Shown one piece after another: positions 45,716 to 54,685 of a stretch of DNA of 64,000 nt (the first letter of the stretch is position 1; each line of letters opens with the position of its first letter). Under the pieces are notes generated by a model that saw only the letters and a list, made by a program, of their open reading frames with translations, did no database searches and was not told the DNA's origin. Origin of the DNA: Virgifigura deserti (GTDB lineage: Bacteria > Pseudomonadota > Alphaproteobacteria > Dongiales > Dongiaceae); assembly GCA_003576685.1 (NCBI GenBank), contig QOZR01000004.1, forward strand, positions 248,001 to 312,000. Direction: 5' to 3'. Both the position numbers and the translations under genes were made by a program.

Positions 45716-46492
45716 TCAGCCTAGAGCCATTTCGGTCAGCGGCACGATCTCGACGCCGGCCGCCTCGAGCCCGGAGCGGACGGACCGCGCCAGGGCGACC
45801 GCGCTGGGCTCGTCGCCATGCACGCACAGCGTATCGATCCGCCGCGGCAGGCGCTTGCCGTTGCGCGAAACGATCTCCTGGTTCAGCACCATGTTGACGA
45901 CGTTCCGCGTCGCGACTTCGGGGTCCTTGATCACCGCGCCGGGAATCTTGCGCGAGGTCAGGTTGCCGTCATCCTCGTACTGGCGGTCGCAGAACCCTTC
46001 CCGCGCGACCGGCAGGCCGAGCGCCTCGCCCGCCTTCTCCATCTCGGAGCCGGCCAGGGCGACATAGACCAGGCTCGGGTCGACCGCCTTGATCGCCCGC
46101 CCGATCGCGCGCGCGAGATCGGCGTCCTCGGCCGCCATGTTGTTCAGCGCCCCGTGCGGCTTGACATGCGTGACCTTGGCATCCGCATAAGAGGCCATCG
46201 CCTGCAGCGCGCCGATCTGATAGGCCACCATATATTCGAGCTCCTTAGGGCTCGTGTCGATCCGACGACGCCCGAAGCCCCACAAGTCGTTGAAGCCCGG
46301 ATGGGCGCCGAGGCTCACCCCCGCTGCCGTCGCCCGAGTGACCAGATGATGCATGGTCAGCGGATCGCCGGCGTGAAAGCCGCAGGCGATGTTGGCCGAG
46401 CGGACGATCGGCAGCAGCGCCTCGTCGTCGCCGATCTCATAGGCGCCAAAGCCTTCGCCCATATCCGCATTCAGGTTGATCTGCCGTGCCAT
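45716..46492 (-). CDS. pxpA: 5-oxoprolinase subunit A (LamB/YcsF family)
   Basis: 258 residues, full length. INLNADMGEGFGAYEIGDDEALLPIVRSANIACGFHAGDP is the diagnostic N-terminus, with SLGAHPGFNDLWGFGRR and VKPHGALNNMAAEDADLARAI further on and HGDEPSAVALARSVR near the end. PxpA works with PxpBC to hydrolyse 5-oxoproline to glutamate with ATP. The gene lies on the opposite strand from pxpBC and heads the run that continues into the F420 genes, which is unusual. It may act on a different lactam than 5-oxoproline. Confidence 0.93.
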   Translation of the reverse strand: MARQINLNADMGEGFGAYEIGDDEALLPIVRSANIACGFHAGDPLTMHHLVTRATAAGVSLGAHPGFNDLWGFGRRRIDTSPKELEYMVAYQIGALQAMASYADAKVTHVKPHGALNNMAAEDADLARAIGRAIKAVDPSLVYVALAGSEMEKAGEALGLPVAREGFCDRQYEDDGNLTSRKIPGAVIKDPEVATRNVVNMVLNQEIVSRNGKRLPRRIDTLCVHGDEPSAVALARSVRSGLEAAGVEIVPLTEMALG

Positions 46493-46598
46493 TGCGTTGT
46501 ATCCCGCCTTTGAATCCCGTTACCCGCCGCTCGCCGAAACTGCCGTTTCCGAAAACAATATGCCAAAGGAGTCCGGTGTTTCCCGGAGCGTCGTTGTG

Positions 46599-46623
46599 AT
46601 ACTAAGAATAGTAAGATAATAAG
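46599..46623. promoter_or_regulatory. candidate GntR regulon site between pxpA and pxpB
   Basis: Bases 46599-46623 match the site upstream of the molybdoenzyme operon at 18 of 25 positions by my count, including ATACTAA (46599-46605) and AATAG-T-A-A-GATA (46607-46618). It lies 107 bases before pxpA and 60 before pxpB, in the only AT-rich part of this gap. It would put both pxpBC and the pxpA-F420 run under one regulator. Confidence 0.6.
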
Positions 46624-46682
46624 ATAACCCGGAGACCGGAAGCAACGGATTTGTAGCCGGCCCGGGAAGCCTTGGGGGCGAT

Positions 46683-47405
46683 GTGGCGGTTCGATTTCTA
46701 CCCAGCGGTGACACGGCGCTGCTCGTCGAGTTCGGCGCGGCGATCGACCGGGCGCTGAATGACCGGGTGCTGCAGCTCCGCGCCGCCATCCGCGACGCGA
46801 AGCCGGCCGGGGTGATCGAGACGGTGCCGACCTTCCGCTCGCTGCTGGTTCATTACGACCCCTTGCAGACGACCGCCGCCGACCTAACGCGCGCCATCGA
46901 GGCGCTTCTGGATCACCGGCAGGAGCGGACTCGGACGGCGAAGCTCTGGCGCGTGCCGGTCTGCTATGACTTGCGTCATGCCCCCGATCTGGCAGAGGTG
47001 GCCGAGCGCAGCGGCCTCGACATCGATGCGGTCGTCTCCCTCCACAGCGGCACGCGATATCACATCTATATGATCGGCTTCGTGCCGGGGTTTCCCTATA
47101 TGGGTGATCTGCCGGAGCGTCTGGCTCTGCCGCGGCGCACCGACCCACGGGTTCGCGTGCCGGCCGGGTCCGTGGCGATCGCCACCACCATGACGGCGAT
47201 CTATCCGATCGAGAGTCCGGGCGGGTGGCATCTGATCGGCGCGACGCCGATCCGGCTATTCGATACGCGGCGAGACTCCCCGGCGCTGTTCTCCCCGGGG
47301 GATGCGGTGCTGTTCGACCCGATCACGGATGACGCGTTCGAAGAAATCCAGGCCGCGACGGAAGCCGGAACTTATCGGGTCCCCTGCGAGGAGACGAGTC
47401 CGTGA
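46683..47405 (+). CDS. pxpB: 5-oxoprolinase subunit B (KipI family)
   Basis: 240 residues from a GTG with GGGGGCG just before it. VRFLPSGDTALLVEFGAAIDRALN opens the family, and the conserved core is HSGTRYHIYMIGFVPGFPYMG, LALPRRTDPRVRVPAGSVAIA and YPIESPGGWHLIG. PxpB and PxpC form the ATP-using part of 5-oxoprolinase. Its stop overlaps the pxpC start by 4 bases (GTGA). Confidence 0.93.
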   Translation: MAVRFLPSGDTALLVEFGAAIDRALNDRVLQLRAAIRDAKPAGVIETVPTFRSLLVHYDPLQTTAADLTRAIEALLDHRQERTRTAKLWRVPVCYDLRHAPDLAEVAERSGLDIDAVVSLHSGTRYHIYMIGFVPGFPYMGDLPERLALPRRTDPRVRVPAGSVAIATTMTAIYPIESPGGWHLIGATPIRLFDTRRDSPALFSPGDAVLFDPITDDAFEEIQAATEAGTYRVPCEETSP

Positions 47406-48448
47406 CGACGGTCCACGGGGCTAGCTTGGCGGTGGTTGCGCCGGGCCTGCACACGACGATCCAGGACCGCGGCCGCTTCGGCCACCAGGATGTCGGAATG
47501 CCTGTCTCCGGCCCGCTCGACGATGTCGGCCTGCGGCTCGCCAATGCCCTGGTCGGCAATCCGCCCGGGATGGCGGCGCTGGAGATCCTGATGCAGGGAC
47601 CGACGCTGGAGGTCGCGGCCGAGTCGGTGCGCGTCGCCCTGGCGGGAAGCGGCGCCGGGATCGAGGTCCTCGGCGAGGAGGCGCGCGTCGTGCCGTCCTG
47701 GCGCAGCATCACCTTGCGCCGCGGTCAGAGCTTCCGGATCCGTGCCCTGGCCGACTCCGCCTGCGCCTATCTGGCGGTCGAGGGCGGTTTCGCCATCGAA
47801 CCCTGCCTCGGCAGCCTGTCGACCTATGTGCGCGGGGGCATCGGCGGCCTGCATGGTGGGGCGCTCCGGCCCGGGGACAACCTGCCCTTGCGGTTCGACG
47901 CCGCCACGGAACGCGACGAGGTCATGCTCCCCAAGACACCCGATCTCGCTCCGAACCGAACGATCCGCGTCGTCCTCGGGCCGCAGCAGGACTATTTCAC
48001 GGACGCCGCGGTCGATACGCTGCTGTCGTCGGACTACCGGGTGTCGCAGAACGCGGACCGCATGGGCTTTCGCCTCGACGGGCCGATATTGGCGCACCGC
48101 GACGGCTACAACATCGTGTCCGACGGCATCGCGACCGGCGCGATCCAGGTGCCGGGTTCCGGCCAGCCGATTCTGCTGCTGGCCGACCACGGGACCGCCG
48201 GCGGCTATCCGAAGATCGCCACGGTGATCTCCGCCGATCTGCCCGTCATCGGTCGGCGTCGGCCCGGCGACGGCATCCGGTTTGCCGCGGTGACGGTCGC
48301 CGAGGCGGAGGCGATCCGCCAGCAGGAGGAAGCCGCGCTCCAGACGCTGATCCGCCGGCTGCGGCCCGTTTCCGAGGACGCCGGCATCGACCTCGCCGCG
48401 CTCTACAGCCAGAACCTGATCAGCGGCGTAGTCAGCGGAGCCGAGTGA
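47402..48448 (+). CDS. pxpC: 5-oxoprolinase subunit C (biotin-dependent carboxyltransferase family)
   Basis: 348 residues from a GTG. VVAPGLHTTIQDRGRFGHQDVGMPVSGPLDD is the KipA/PxpC signature, followed by ANALVGNPPGMAALEI and GAIQVPGSGQPILLLADHGTAGGYPKIA. The family is related to the carboxyltransferase part of urea amidolyase. With PxpA and PxpB it drives ATP-dependent lactam hydrolysis. It overlaps pxpB and ends just before the GntR regulator. Confidence 0.93.
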   Translation: MTTVHGASLAVVAPGLHTTIQDRGRFGHQDVGMPVSGPLDDVGLRLANALVGNPPGMAALEILMQGPTLEVAAESVRVALAGSGAGIEVLGEEARVVPSWRSITLRRGQSFRIRALADSACAYLAVEGGFAIEPCLGSLSTYVRGGIGGLHGGALRPGDNLPLRFDAATERDEVMLPKTPDLAPNRTIRVVLGPQQDYFTDAAVDTLLSSDYRVSQNADRMGFRLDGPILAHRDGYNIVSDGIATGAIQVPGSGQPILLLADHGTAGGYPKIATVISADLPVIGRRRPGDGIRFAAVTVAEAEAIRQQEEAALQTLIRRLRPVSEDAGIDLAALYSQNLISGVVSGAE

Positions 48449-48461
48449 AACCGGGATGGGA

Positions 48462-48480
48462 GCCCCTCACCCTTGAGGGC
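48462..48480 (+). terminator. hairpin after pxpC
   Basis: GCCCCTCA (48462-48469) pairs with TGAGGGC (48474-48480), one base bulged, over a CCCT loop, 14 bases after the pxpC stop. A short T-containing stretch (CTGCTTTAAT) lies about 10 bases further on. A weak terminator at best. Confidence 0.35.
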
Positions 48481-48497
48481 GTCGGCAGTTCTGCTTT

Positions 48498-48510
48498 AAT
48501 AGGTCCTATT
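48498..48510. promoter_or_regulatory. palindrome AATAGGTCCTATT upstream of the GntR gene
   Basis: A perfect 6-1-6 palindrome 38 bases before the regulator ATG. Its minus-strand reading AATAGGACC shares AATAGGAC with the core of the site at the molybdoenzyme operon. Probably the autoregulatory operator of the adjacent GntR protein. AATAGGAAGAGA at 48528-48539 also resembles the core but merges with the ribosome site. Confidence 0.6.
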
Positions 48511-48548
48511 CATACGGTGTTGTGGACAATAGGAAGAGAAGACCCATT

Positions 48549-49319
48549 ATGTCGCAGCTGGCGAGCACCTATAAGCGCAGCCGGATTCCCCTCTATCTCC
48601 AGGTTGCGAGCGCGCTGCGTCGACGCATCGAGGATGGCCAGTGGGAGCCGGGTCAGAAGATCTCCACCCTGGATGAGCTGGAGACAGAGTTTCAGGTCGC
48701 CCGAGTGACGGTCCGGCAAGCCGTCGACCTCCTGCAGAAGGAAGGCCTGGTTCATCGGCAGCAGGGCCGCGGCACCTTCGTCGCCGACCGTATCCAGAAC
48801 AAGCGTTGGCTTAAGCTGGCGACGAGCTGGGATTCTCTGATTTCCACCATCAAGGACAACATCCCGAAAATCATTCCGGTTGAAAATCCGCCACCGCAGC
48901 CGCGGCTGAACGAAGGTGACGGCAAGCCGGCGGCGGACTATCTGTTCCTGCGCAGCGTGCAGCTCCGCCAGAACGAGCCCTTCGCTGTGGTCAATCTCCA
49001 CTTGGCCCGTCACGTCTATGAGCGTGATCCGGACGCCTTCCTCACGCATACCGCGCTACCCATTCTCGCCTCTCTCGACGACGTCAAGATCGCGCAGGCG
49101 CATCAGAGCCTCGTCATCGGCAGCGCCGACACCGAAACCGCGCATCTGCTGAAAGTCGCCTTGAACTCGCCGACCGCCGAATGTCACTGCGTGGTGGTCG
49201 ACGCAGAAGGAACGGCAATCTATGTCGCCGAGATCATCTATCCGGGCGATTGCGTGAAGCTTTATATCGACCTCCTTGAGAACGGCAGGGCAAGCCGGTC
49301 CCGCAAGAGCCGTTCATAA
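48549..49319 (+). CDS. GntR family transcriptional regulator, UTRA (HutC) type
   Basis: 256 residues from the ATG at 48549; a GTG nine codons earlier would start inside AT-rich promoter DNA. The winged helix (about residues 8-78) has PLYLQVASALRRRIEDGQWEPGQ and LETEFQVARVTVRQAVDLLQKEGLVHRQQGRGTFV. The UTRA ligand-binding domain occupies about 90-245. HutC-type regulators usually repress catabolic genes and are released by a pathway intermediate. It sits between pxpC and the molybdoenzyme operon, and candidate sites flank several operons around it. Confidence 0.93.
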   Translation: MSQLASTYKRSRIPLYLQVASALRRRIEDGQWEPGQKISTLDELETEFQVARVTVRQAVDLLQKEGLVHRQQGRGTFVADRIQNKRWLKLATSWDSLISTIKDNIPKIIPVENPPPQPRLNEGDGKPAADYLFLRSVQLRQNEPFAVVNLHLARHVYERDPDAFLTHTALPILASLDDVKIAQAHQSLVIGSADTETAHLLKVALNSPTAECHCVVVDAEGTAIYVAEIIYPGDCVKLYIDLLENGRASRSRKSRS

Positions 49320-49333
49320 GCGCCGATCGGTGC

Positions 49334-49386
49334 TTGAAATCGGCAAGAAGAAAGGCCTAACATACTAAAAATAGGACGATAGGATT
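49334..49386 (+). promoter_or_regulatory. promoter and candidate GntR site of the molybdoenzyme operon
   Basis: TTGAAA (49334-49339) and TAACAT (49358-49363) are 18 bases apart. Bases 49362-49386, covering the start of transcription, match the site at 58731-58755 in 22 of 25 positions, including 16 identical bases ATAGGACGATAGGATT (49371-49386). Placement just after the -10 suits a repressor. Confidence 0.65.
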
Positions 49387-49475
49387 TTAAAACCGGATGC
49401 CCGGTGACGGTCGACGAAGCTGGCGCGGGCCAGCTCGGCACCGACACGGGACATCGCCGTTACGGGAGTGCGGGG

Positions 49476-51836
49476 ATGACGGTAAAGGGGGTCGGTGGTC
49501 GTCTCATCCGAAAGGAGGACGACCGCTATATGCGCGGCCGTGGCCAGTTCATCGCCGATGTCCGATTGGCGGGCATGAAGGACGTCGCCTTCGTCCGCAG
49601 TCCCGTGGCCCACGCCCAGATCCGCGGCATCGATATCCCCGACACGCTGCGCCACGCGGTCTTCACCGCCGGCGACACCGATATCAAGCCGATCCGCGCG
49701 GTGTCCGGCCTCGCCGGCTTCAAGGTCTCCGAGCAGCCGCCGCTCGCCACTGGCAAGGTCCGCCAAGTGGGTGAGCTCGTCGCCATGTGCCTGGCCGGAA
49801 CGCGCGCCGAGGCCGAGGACATCGCGGCCGCCGTGAGCCTTGATCTCGAGGAGCTGCCGGCCGTATCGGACATGCTCGAAGGCCGCAAGCCGGGGGCGCC
49901 CCTGCTCCATGAGTCCTGGGGCGACAATATCTTCCTCGAGACCCTGGTCGACGCCGACCTGTCCGCGACCGCGCGAACGGCGCCGATTCGCGTGACCCGC
50001 GAGATCCGCACGGCCCGCCAATCCATGGCCCCGATGGAGGGCAAGGGCGTAGTCGCCTATTGGGACAGCCGACTCGAGCAGCTCACCGTCTACAGCTCGA
50101 CGCAGATGCCGCATATCGTGCGCACCGGGCTGTCGGGCTGCCTCGGCCTGGATCACGGCCGGATCCGCGTGATCGCCCCGGATGTTGGCGGCGGCTTCGG
50201 CTATAAGGGTATCCTGTCGCCGGAAGAGGTCTGCGTCTGCTGGCTGGCGATCAAGTCCGGCCTTCCGGTGCGGTGGATCGAGGATCGCCGCGAGCACCTG
50301 ATCGCCGGGACTAATTGCCGCGAGCACCATTACCTGATCACGGGCTATGCGGATCGGGACGGCAAGCTTCTCGGCATCGACTGCGAGGCAACGGTCGATT
50401 CGGGTGCCTATTCCGCCTATCCCTTTTCCGCCTGCCTCGAAGCGGCGCAGGTCGCCAGCATTCTGCCGGGCCCTTACGACTTTCCGGCCTATCGCTGCAA
50501 GACCTACTCGGTTGCCACGAACAAATGCCCGATCCTGCCCTATCGCGGCGTCGCCCGAACCGGTGTCTGCTTCGCGATGGAGCTGCTCATCGACGCGATC
50601 GCCCGCGAAGCGGGGCTGGAGCCGCATGAAGTGCGGCTCAAGAACCTCGTGCGCCCGGAGCAGATGCCCTTCGACAACATTACGAAGAAGCATTTCGACA
50701 GCGGCGATTATCCGGAGTGCCTGCGCCGCGCTGTCGCGGCGATCGATCTGCCGGCCGTTCGCGACCGGCAGAAGCGGGGCGAGCCGGACGGGCGTCTGAT
50801 CGGCGTCGGGGTCTCGATCTTCTGCGAGCAGGCGGCGCACGGCACCTCCGTCTATTCCGGCTGGGGCATTCCGATGGTGCCCGGCCACGAGCAGGCCACC
50901 GCCCGCGTAACGCCCGACGGCGGCCTCGAGCTTCGGGTCGGCATCCAGTCCCACGGCCAGGGGCTGGAGACGACGCTGGCCCAGGTGGCACACCAGGTGC
51001 TGGGCATCGATCCGGAGAAGATCAGCGTCGTCCATGGCGACACCGGCTACACGCCCTACTCCACCGGAACCTGGGGATCGCGCTGCATGGTGATGGCCGG
51101 CGGCGCGGTGACCCGCGCCTGTCAGGAGATCGCCCGGCGCGCCGCGCGGATCGGCGCTTGGCTGATGCAGACCGACGAGGCCAAGGTCACGGTGCGGGAC
51201 GGCATGGTGGTCGGCCCGTCCGGCAGCGTCACCCTCGGCGAGATCGCGAAGGTCTGGTATCTGCGACCACAGGACCTGCCGAACGATGCCGATCCCGGAG
51301 GGCTCGAAACGACGGCAGGCTACAAGCCGGTGCGCGACTCGGGAACCTTCAGCTATGCCGCGCACGCGACGGTGGTCGCCGTCGATACCGAGATCGGCGC
51401 GGTGGAGATTCTCGATTACGTGATCGTCGAGGATGGTGGCGTGCTGGTGAACCCGATGATCGTCGACGGCCAGGTCTATGGCGGCACCGCGCAGGGCATC
51501 GGCACCGCGCTCTATGAGGAGATGCCGTTCGACGAGGCGGGTCAGCCCCTCGCCTCGACCTTCGCCGACTACCTTCTGCCGGGTCCGACCGAGGTGCCGG
51601 AGCTCCGCATCATCCATATGGAGACCCCCTCGCCCTATACCGAGTTCGGGGTCAAGGGCATCGGCGAAGGCGGGGCGATCGGCCCGCCCGCGGCGATCGC
51701 CAACGCGGTCAACGACGCGCTGCGTCTGCTGGGTGCGGAGCTGTGCGTTTCGCCGATGACGCCGCGGCGCATCGTCGACGCGATCGCAGCCGTGAAAGAG
51801 TCCGGCGCGCGGAGAGCGGCGGGAGACGCGGCGTGA
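49476..51836 (+). CDS. xanthine dehydrogenase family protein, molybdopterin-binding subunit
   Basis: 786 residues from the ATG at 49476 (GGGAGTGCGGGG upstream); the frame opens earlier at GTG 49404 but the homology starts at GVGGRLIRKEDDRYMRG. The domain order is the aldehyde oxidase/xanthine dehydrogenase a/b hammerhead (about 15-125) and the two molybdopterin domains. The active-site loop reads PYRGVART (Tyr356-Arg361), unlike the CSFR loop of form I CO dehydrogenase. The base-catalyst Glu731 lies in IGEGGAIG. Such enzymes hydroxylate carbon next to nitrogen in heterocycles, or aldehydes, with water as oxygen source. It is followed by FAD and Fe-S subunits. Confidence 0.92.
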   Translation: MTVKGVGGRLIRKEDDRYMRGRGQFIADVRLAGMKDVAFVRSPVAHAQIRGIDIPDTLRHAVFTAGDTDIKPIRAVSGLAGFKVSEQPPLATGKVRQVGELVAMCLAGTRAEAEDIAAAVSLDLEELPAVSDMLEGRKPGAPLLHESWGDNIFLETLVDADLSATARTAPIRVTREIRTARQSMAPMEGKGVVAYWDSRLEQLTVYSSTQMPHIVRTGLSGCLGLDHGRIRVIAPDVGGGFGYKGILSPEEVCVCWLAIKSGLPVRWIEDRREHLIAGTNCREHHYLITGYADRDGKLLGIDCEATVDSGAYSAYPFSACLEAAQVASILPGPYDFPAYRCKTYSVATNKCPILPYRGVARTGVCFAMELLIDAIAREAGLEPHEVRLKNLVRPEQMPFDNITKKHFDSGDYPECLRRAVAAIDLPAVRDRQKRGEPDGRLIGVGVSIFCEQAAHGTSVYSGWGIPMVPGHEQATARVTPDGGLELRVGIQSHGQGLETTLAQVAHQVLGIDPEKISVVHGDTGYTPYSTGTWGSRCMVMAGGAVTRACQEIARRAARIGAWLMQTDEAKVTVRDGMVVGPSGSVTLGEIAKVWYLRPQDLPNDADPGGLETTAGYKPVRDSGTFSYAAHATVVAVDTEIGAVEILDYVIVEDGGVLVNPMIVDGQVYGGTAQGIGTALYEEMPFDEAGQPLASTFADYLLPGPTEVPELRIIHMETPSPYTEFGVKGIGEGGAIGPPAAIANAVNDALRLLGAELCVSPMTPRRIVDAIAAVKESGARRAAGDAA

Positions 51837-52684
51837 AGCCGGCGCAGTTCGATTACGAACGGCCGTCGAGCGTCGCCGAGGCGCTCGACCTGCTGCGGCG
51901 CGAGGATCTATTCGTCAAAGTCCTGGCCGGCGGACAGTCGCTCGGCCCGATGTTGAACCTGCGCCTCGTGCAGCCGGACCTGCTCGTCGACATCACGGGC
52001 ATTCCCGAACTGAAACGCGCCGAGCCGGATTCGGACGGCATCACGCTGGGCGCCTGCATCACCAATGCCGACATCGAGGATGGCCGAGCCCCCGACGTGA
52101 CTGGCGGCGTCCTGCCGGCGATCGCCCGCGGCATCGCCTATCGGGCGGTCCGCAACCGCGGCACGATCGGCGGCAGCCTGTCCCACGCCGACCCGTCGGC
52201 GGACTGGGTTTCCGGCCTCGCCGCACTCGGCGCCGAGGCGATCATCCGGGGCGGCCCCCAGGGCGACTCCGGGCGGCGCACCCTGCCGATCGAAGACTAT
52301 ATGGTCGGTGTGTTCGAGGCGGCGCTCGAGCCGGGTGAGATCCTCGAGGCGGTCCGCATTCCGCGGCTGTCGGCGCGCGCCCGCTGGGGCTACTACAAGA
52401 TCTGTCGCAAGACCGGCGAGTTCGCCCATGCGATCGGCGCGGTGCTGTACGATCCCGAGCGGTCGGTCTGCCGGGCGGTGATCGGCGCGACGGAATCGAC
52501 ACCGCTCGTCGTGGCGGATGCGGCGTTCCTGTTCGGCGATCGGCCGTCGGACAATCTCGCCGCGACCTACGACACCGCCGCCGCGGCACGATTGCTCGAC
52601 CGGAAAGGGATGACTGACCCGTTCGAGAGACAGGTCCATCTGGCCGCCCTGAGGCGGGCCGTCGACCGGGCGAGCCTGCAATGA
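51833..52684 (+). CDS. xanthine dehydrogenase family protein, FAD-binding subunit
   Basis: 283 residues from a GTG that overlaps the previous stop (GTGA). FDYERPSSVAEALDLLRR leads to the FAD loops VLAGGQSLGPMLNLR and RNRGTIGGSLSHADPSADW. The C-terminal CO_deh_flav_C domain is about 175-280. It passes electrons from the 2Fe-2S subunit via FAD. Its stop overlaps the next start by 4 bases (ATGA), so all three subunits are translationally coupled. Confidence 0.93.
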   Translation: MKPAQFDYERPSSVAEALDLLRREDLFVKVLAGGQSLGPMLNLRLVQPDLLVDITGIPELKRAEPDSDGITLGACITNADIEDGRAPDVTGGVLPAIARGIAYRAVRNRGTIGGSLSHADPSADWVSGLAALGAEAIIRGGPQGDSGRRTLPIEDYMVGVFEAALEPGEILEAVRIPRLSARARWGYYKICRKTGEFAHAIGAVLYDPERSVCRAVIGATESTPLVVADAAFLFGDRPSDNLAATYDTAAAARLLDRKGMTDPFERQVHLAALRRAVDRASLQ

Positions 52685-53910
52685 AGACGATAAGCCTGAC
52701 GGTCAACGGCAAGGCGGTGACGGCCGCGGTCGAGCCACGGACGCACCTGGCCGACTTCCTGCGCGAAGGCCAGCTTCTGACCGGCACCCATCTCGGCTGC
52801 GAGCATGGCGTCTGCGGCGCCTGCACCCTGCTGATCGACGGATCACCGGCGCGCTCCTGCATCACCTATGCCGTCGCCTGCGACGGCGCCGAGATCACCA
52901 CGATCGAAGGGCTTGACGAGGACGCGACGATGCGCCGGCTGCGCGACGCCTTCTCGCGCGAGCACGGCCTTCAATGCGGCTACTGCACGCCCGGCATGCT
53001 GATCACCGCGCGCGACATCGTCACGCGCCTGCCGGACGCCGACGACCGGCGGGTGCGCTTCGAGCTCAGCGGCAATCTCTGTCGCTGCACCGGCTATGTC
53101 GGCATCGTCCGCGCCGTTCGTCGGGTGATCGAGGAAAGACAGAAGAACGGATCGGCGGCACGGCCGGAGGCCGGAACGACCCCTGGAACGTCCCTTGGGC
53201 CGGTCGGATCGGGCCACGCACGGACGATGCCGGCGAACGGCCCGATCAAGCGACAGATGGCGACCGCAACGACCACCGCGCCGGCGGCCGAGCCGACGCG
53301 GTCGCCGTCCGGCCAAGCGAAGCCCGGAATGGAAATCCGGCAGTCCTTCACGGTCAACCATCCGCCTGACCGCGTCTGGGCTTTTTTCGACCAGATCGAT
53401 CAGGTGGCGGCGTGCATGCCGGGCGCAAGCCTGACCACGCCGCCGCGCGACGATCATGTCGCCGGCAAGATCCGCATCAAGCTCGGCCCAATCAGCGCGG
53501 ATTTCGCAGGCGATGCCGATATCGAACGCGATGCCGCGAACAAGCGCGGCGTGATTCGCGGCGGCGGCCTTGACACGCGGAGCCGCTCCTCGGCCCGGGG
53601 CGAGATCCGCTACGCGCTGTTCGAGGAAAAGGGAGGCACCGCCACGCGCGTCGAGGTCGATGTCGGCTTCACGCTGACCGGTCCGCTCGCCCAGTTCAGC
53701 CGATCCGGCATCGTCAACGATTTGGCCAGCCGCCTGACCGCCGCATTCGCGCAGAACCTCCGGGTGCGGATGGACCGCGCCGCCGGAGGTTCGCCCGCCG
53801 AGCCGGAGCCCTCGACCGAGCAAACCGCCGAACTGAACGCCGGCGCGCTCGTCCTCTCTGTTCTCTGGGCGCGAATCAAGAGCCTCTTCGGCGCGCTCTT
53901 CCGGCGCTAG
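52681..53910 (+). CDS. 2Fe-2S subunit of xanthine dehydrogenase family fused to a CoxG (SRPBCC) domain
   Basis: 409 residues. The N-terminal part (1-155) has the plant-ferredoxin cluster Cys40, 45, 48, 60 and the second cluster Cys99, 102, 134, 136 of the CoxS/XdhC type. A Pro/Ala/Thr-rich linker (about 160-215) leads to a CoxG domain (about 217-365) starting MEIRQSFTVNHPPDRVWAFFDQID. The last 22 residues, LVLSVLWARIKSLFGALFRR, are hydrophobic with basic ends and could attach to the membrane. CoxG is normally a separate protein that links CO dehydrogenase to the membrane and quinone pool; here it is built in, suggesting direct delivery of electrons to the respiratory chain. Confidence 0.93.
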   Translation: MKTISLTVNGKAVTAAVEPRTHLADFLREGQLLTGTHLGCEHGVCGACTLLIDGSPARSCITYAVACDGAEITTIEGLDEDATMRRLRDAFSREHGLQCGYCTPGMLITARDIVTRLPDADDRRVRFELSGNLCRCTGYVGIVRAVRRVIEERQKNGSAARPEAGTTPGTSLGPVGSGHARTMPANGPIKRQMATATTTAPAAEPTRSPSGQAKPGMEIRQSFTVNHPPDRVWAFFDQIDQVAACMPGASLTTPPRDDHVAGKIRIKLGPISADFAGDADIERDAANKRGVIRGGGLDTRSRSSARGEIRYALFEEKGGTATRVEVDVGFTLTGPLAQFSRSGIVNDLASRLTAAFAQNLRVRMDRAAGGSPAEPEPSTEQTAELNAGALVLSVLWARIKSLFGALFRR

Positions 53911-53913
53911 AGT

Positions 53914-53955
53914 ACGATCCGATCAGGTTGACCCAACCTGATCGGTGAAAATCGT
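53914..53955. terminator. strong palindrome between convergent operons, bidirectional terminator candidate
   Basis: CCGATCAGGTT (53919-53929) and AACCTGATCGG (53935-53945) pair perfectly over GACCC, and outer ACGAT (53914-53918) and ATCGT (53951-53955) can extend the stem. It is exactly between the molybdoenzyme operon and the ABC operon. I recall similar CCGATCAGGTT palindromes after genes in alphaproteobacteria, so it may also be a dispersed repeat. Confidence 0.6.
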
Positions 53956-53980
53956 CCTCTCATTCAAATGATTAGGGCCC

Positions 53981-54677
<697 letters not shown>

Positions 54678-54685
<8 letters not shown>

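Noticed and set aside
48528..48539. AATAGGAAGAGA as a further regulon site
   Set aside because: It overlaps the ribosome binding site of the GntR gene, whose purine-rich sequence alone could produce the resemblance.
49365..51617. 750-codon minus-strand open frame opposite the molybdoenzyme
   Set aside because: It is the GC-codon shadow of a gene with clear homology and motifs on the plus strand; its translation has no family features.
49476..53910. CO dehydrogenase (coxMSL with CoxG)
   Set aside because: Gene order and CoxG domain suggest it, but the active-site loop is YRGVAR and lacks the copper-binding CSFR cysteine.
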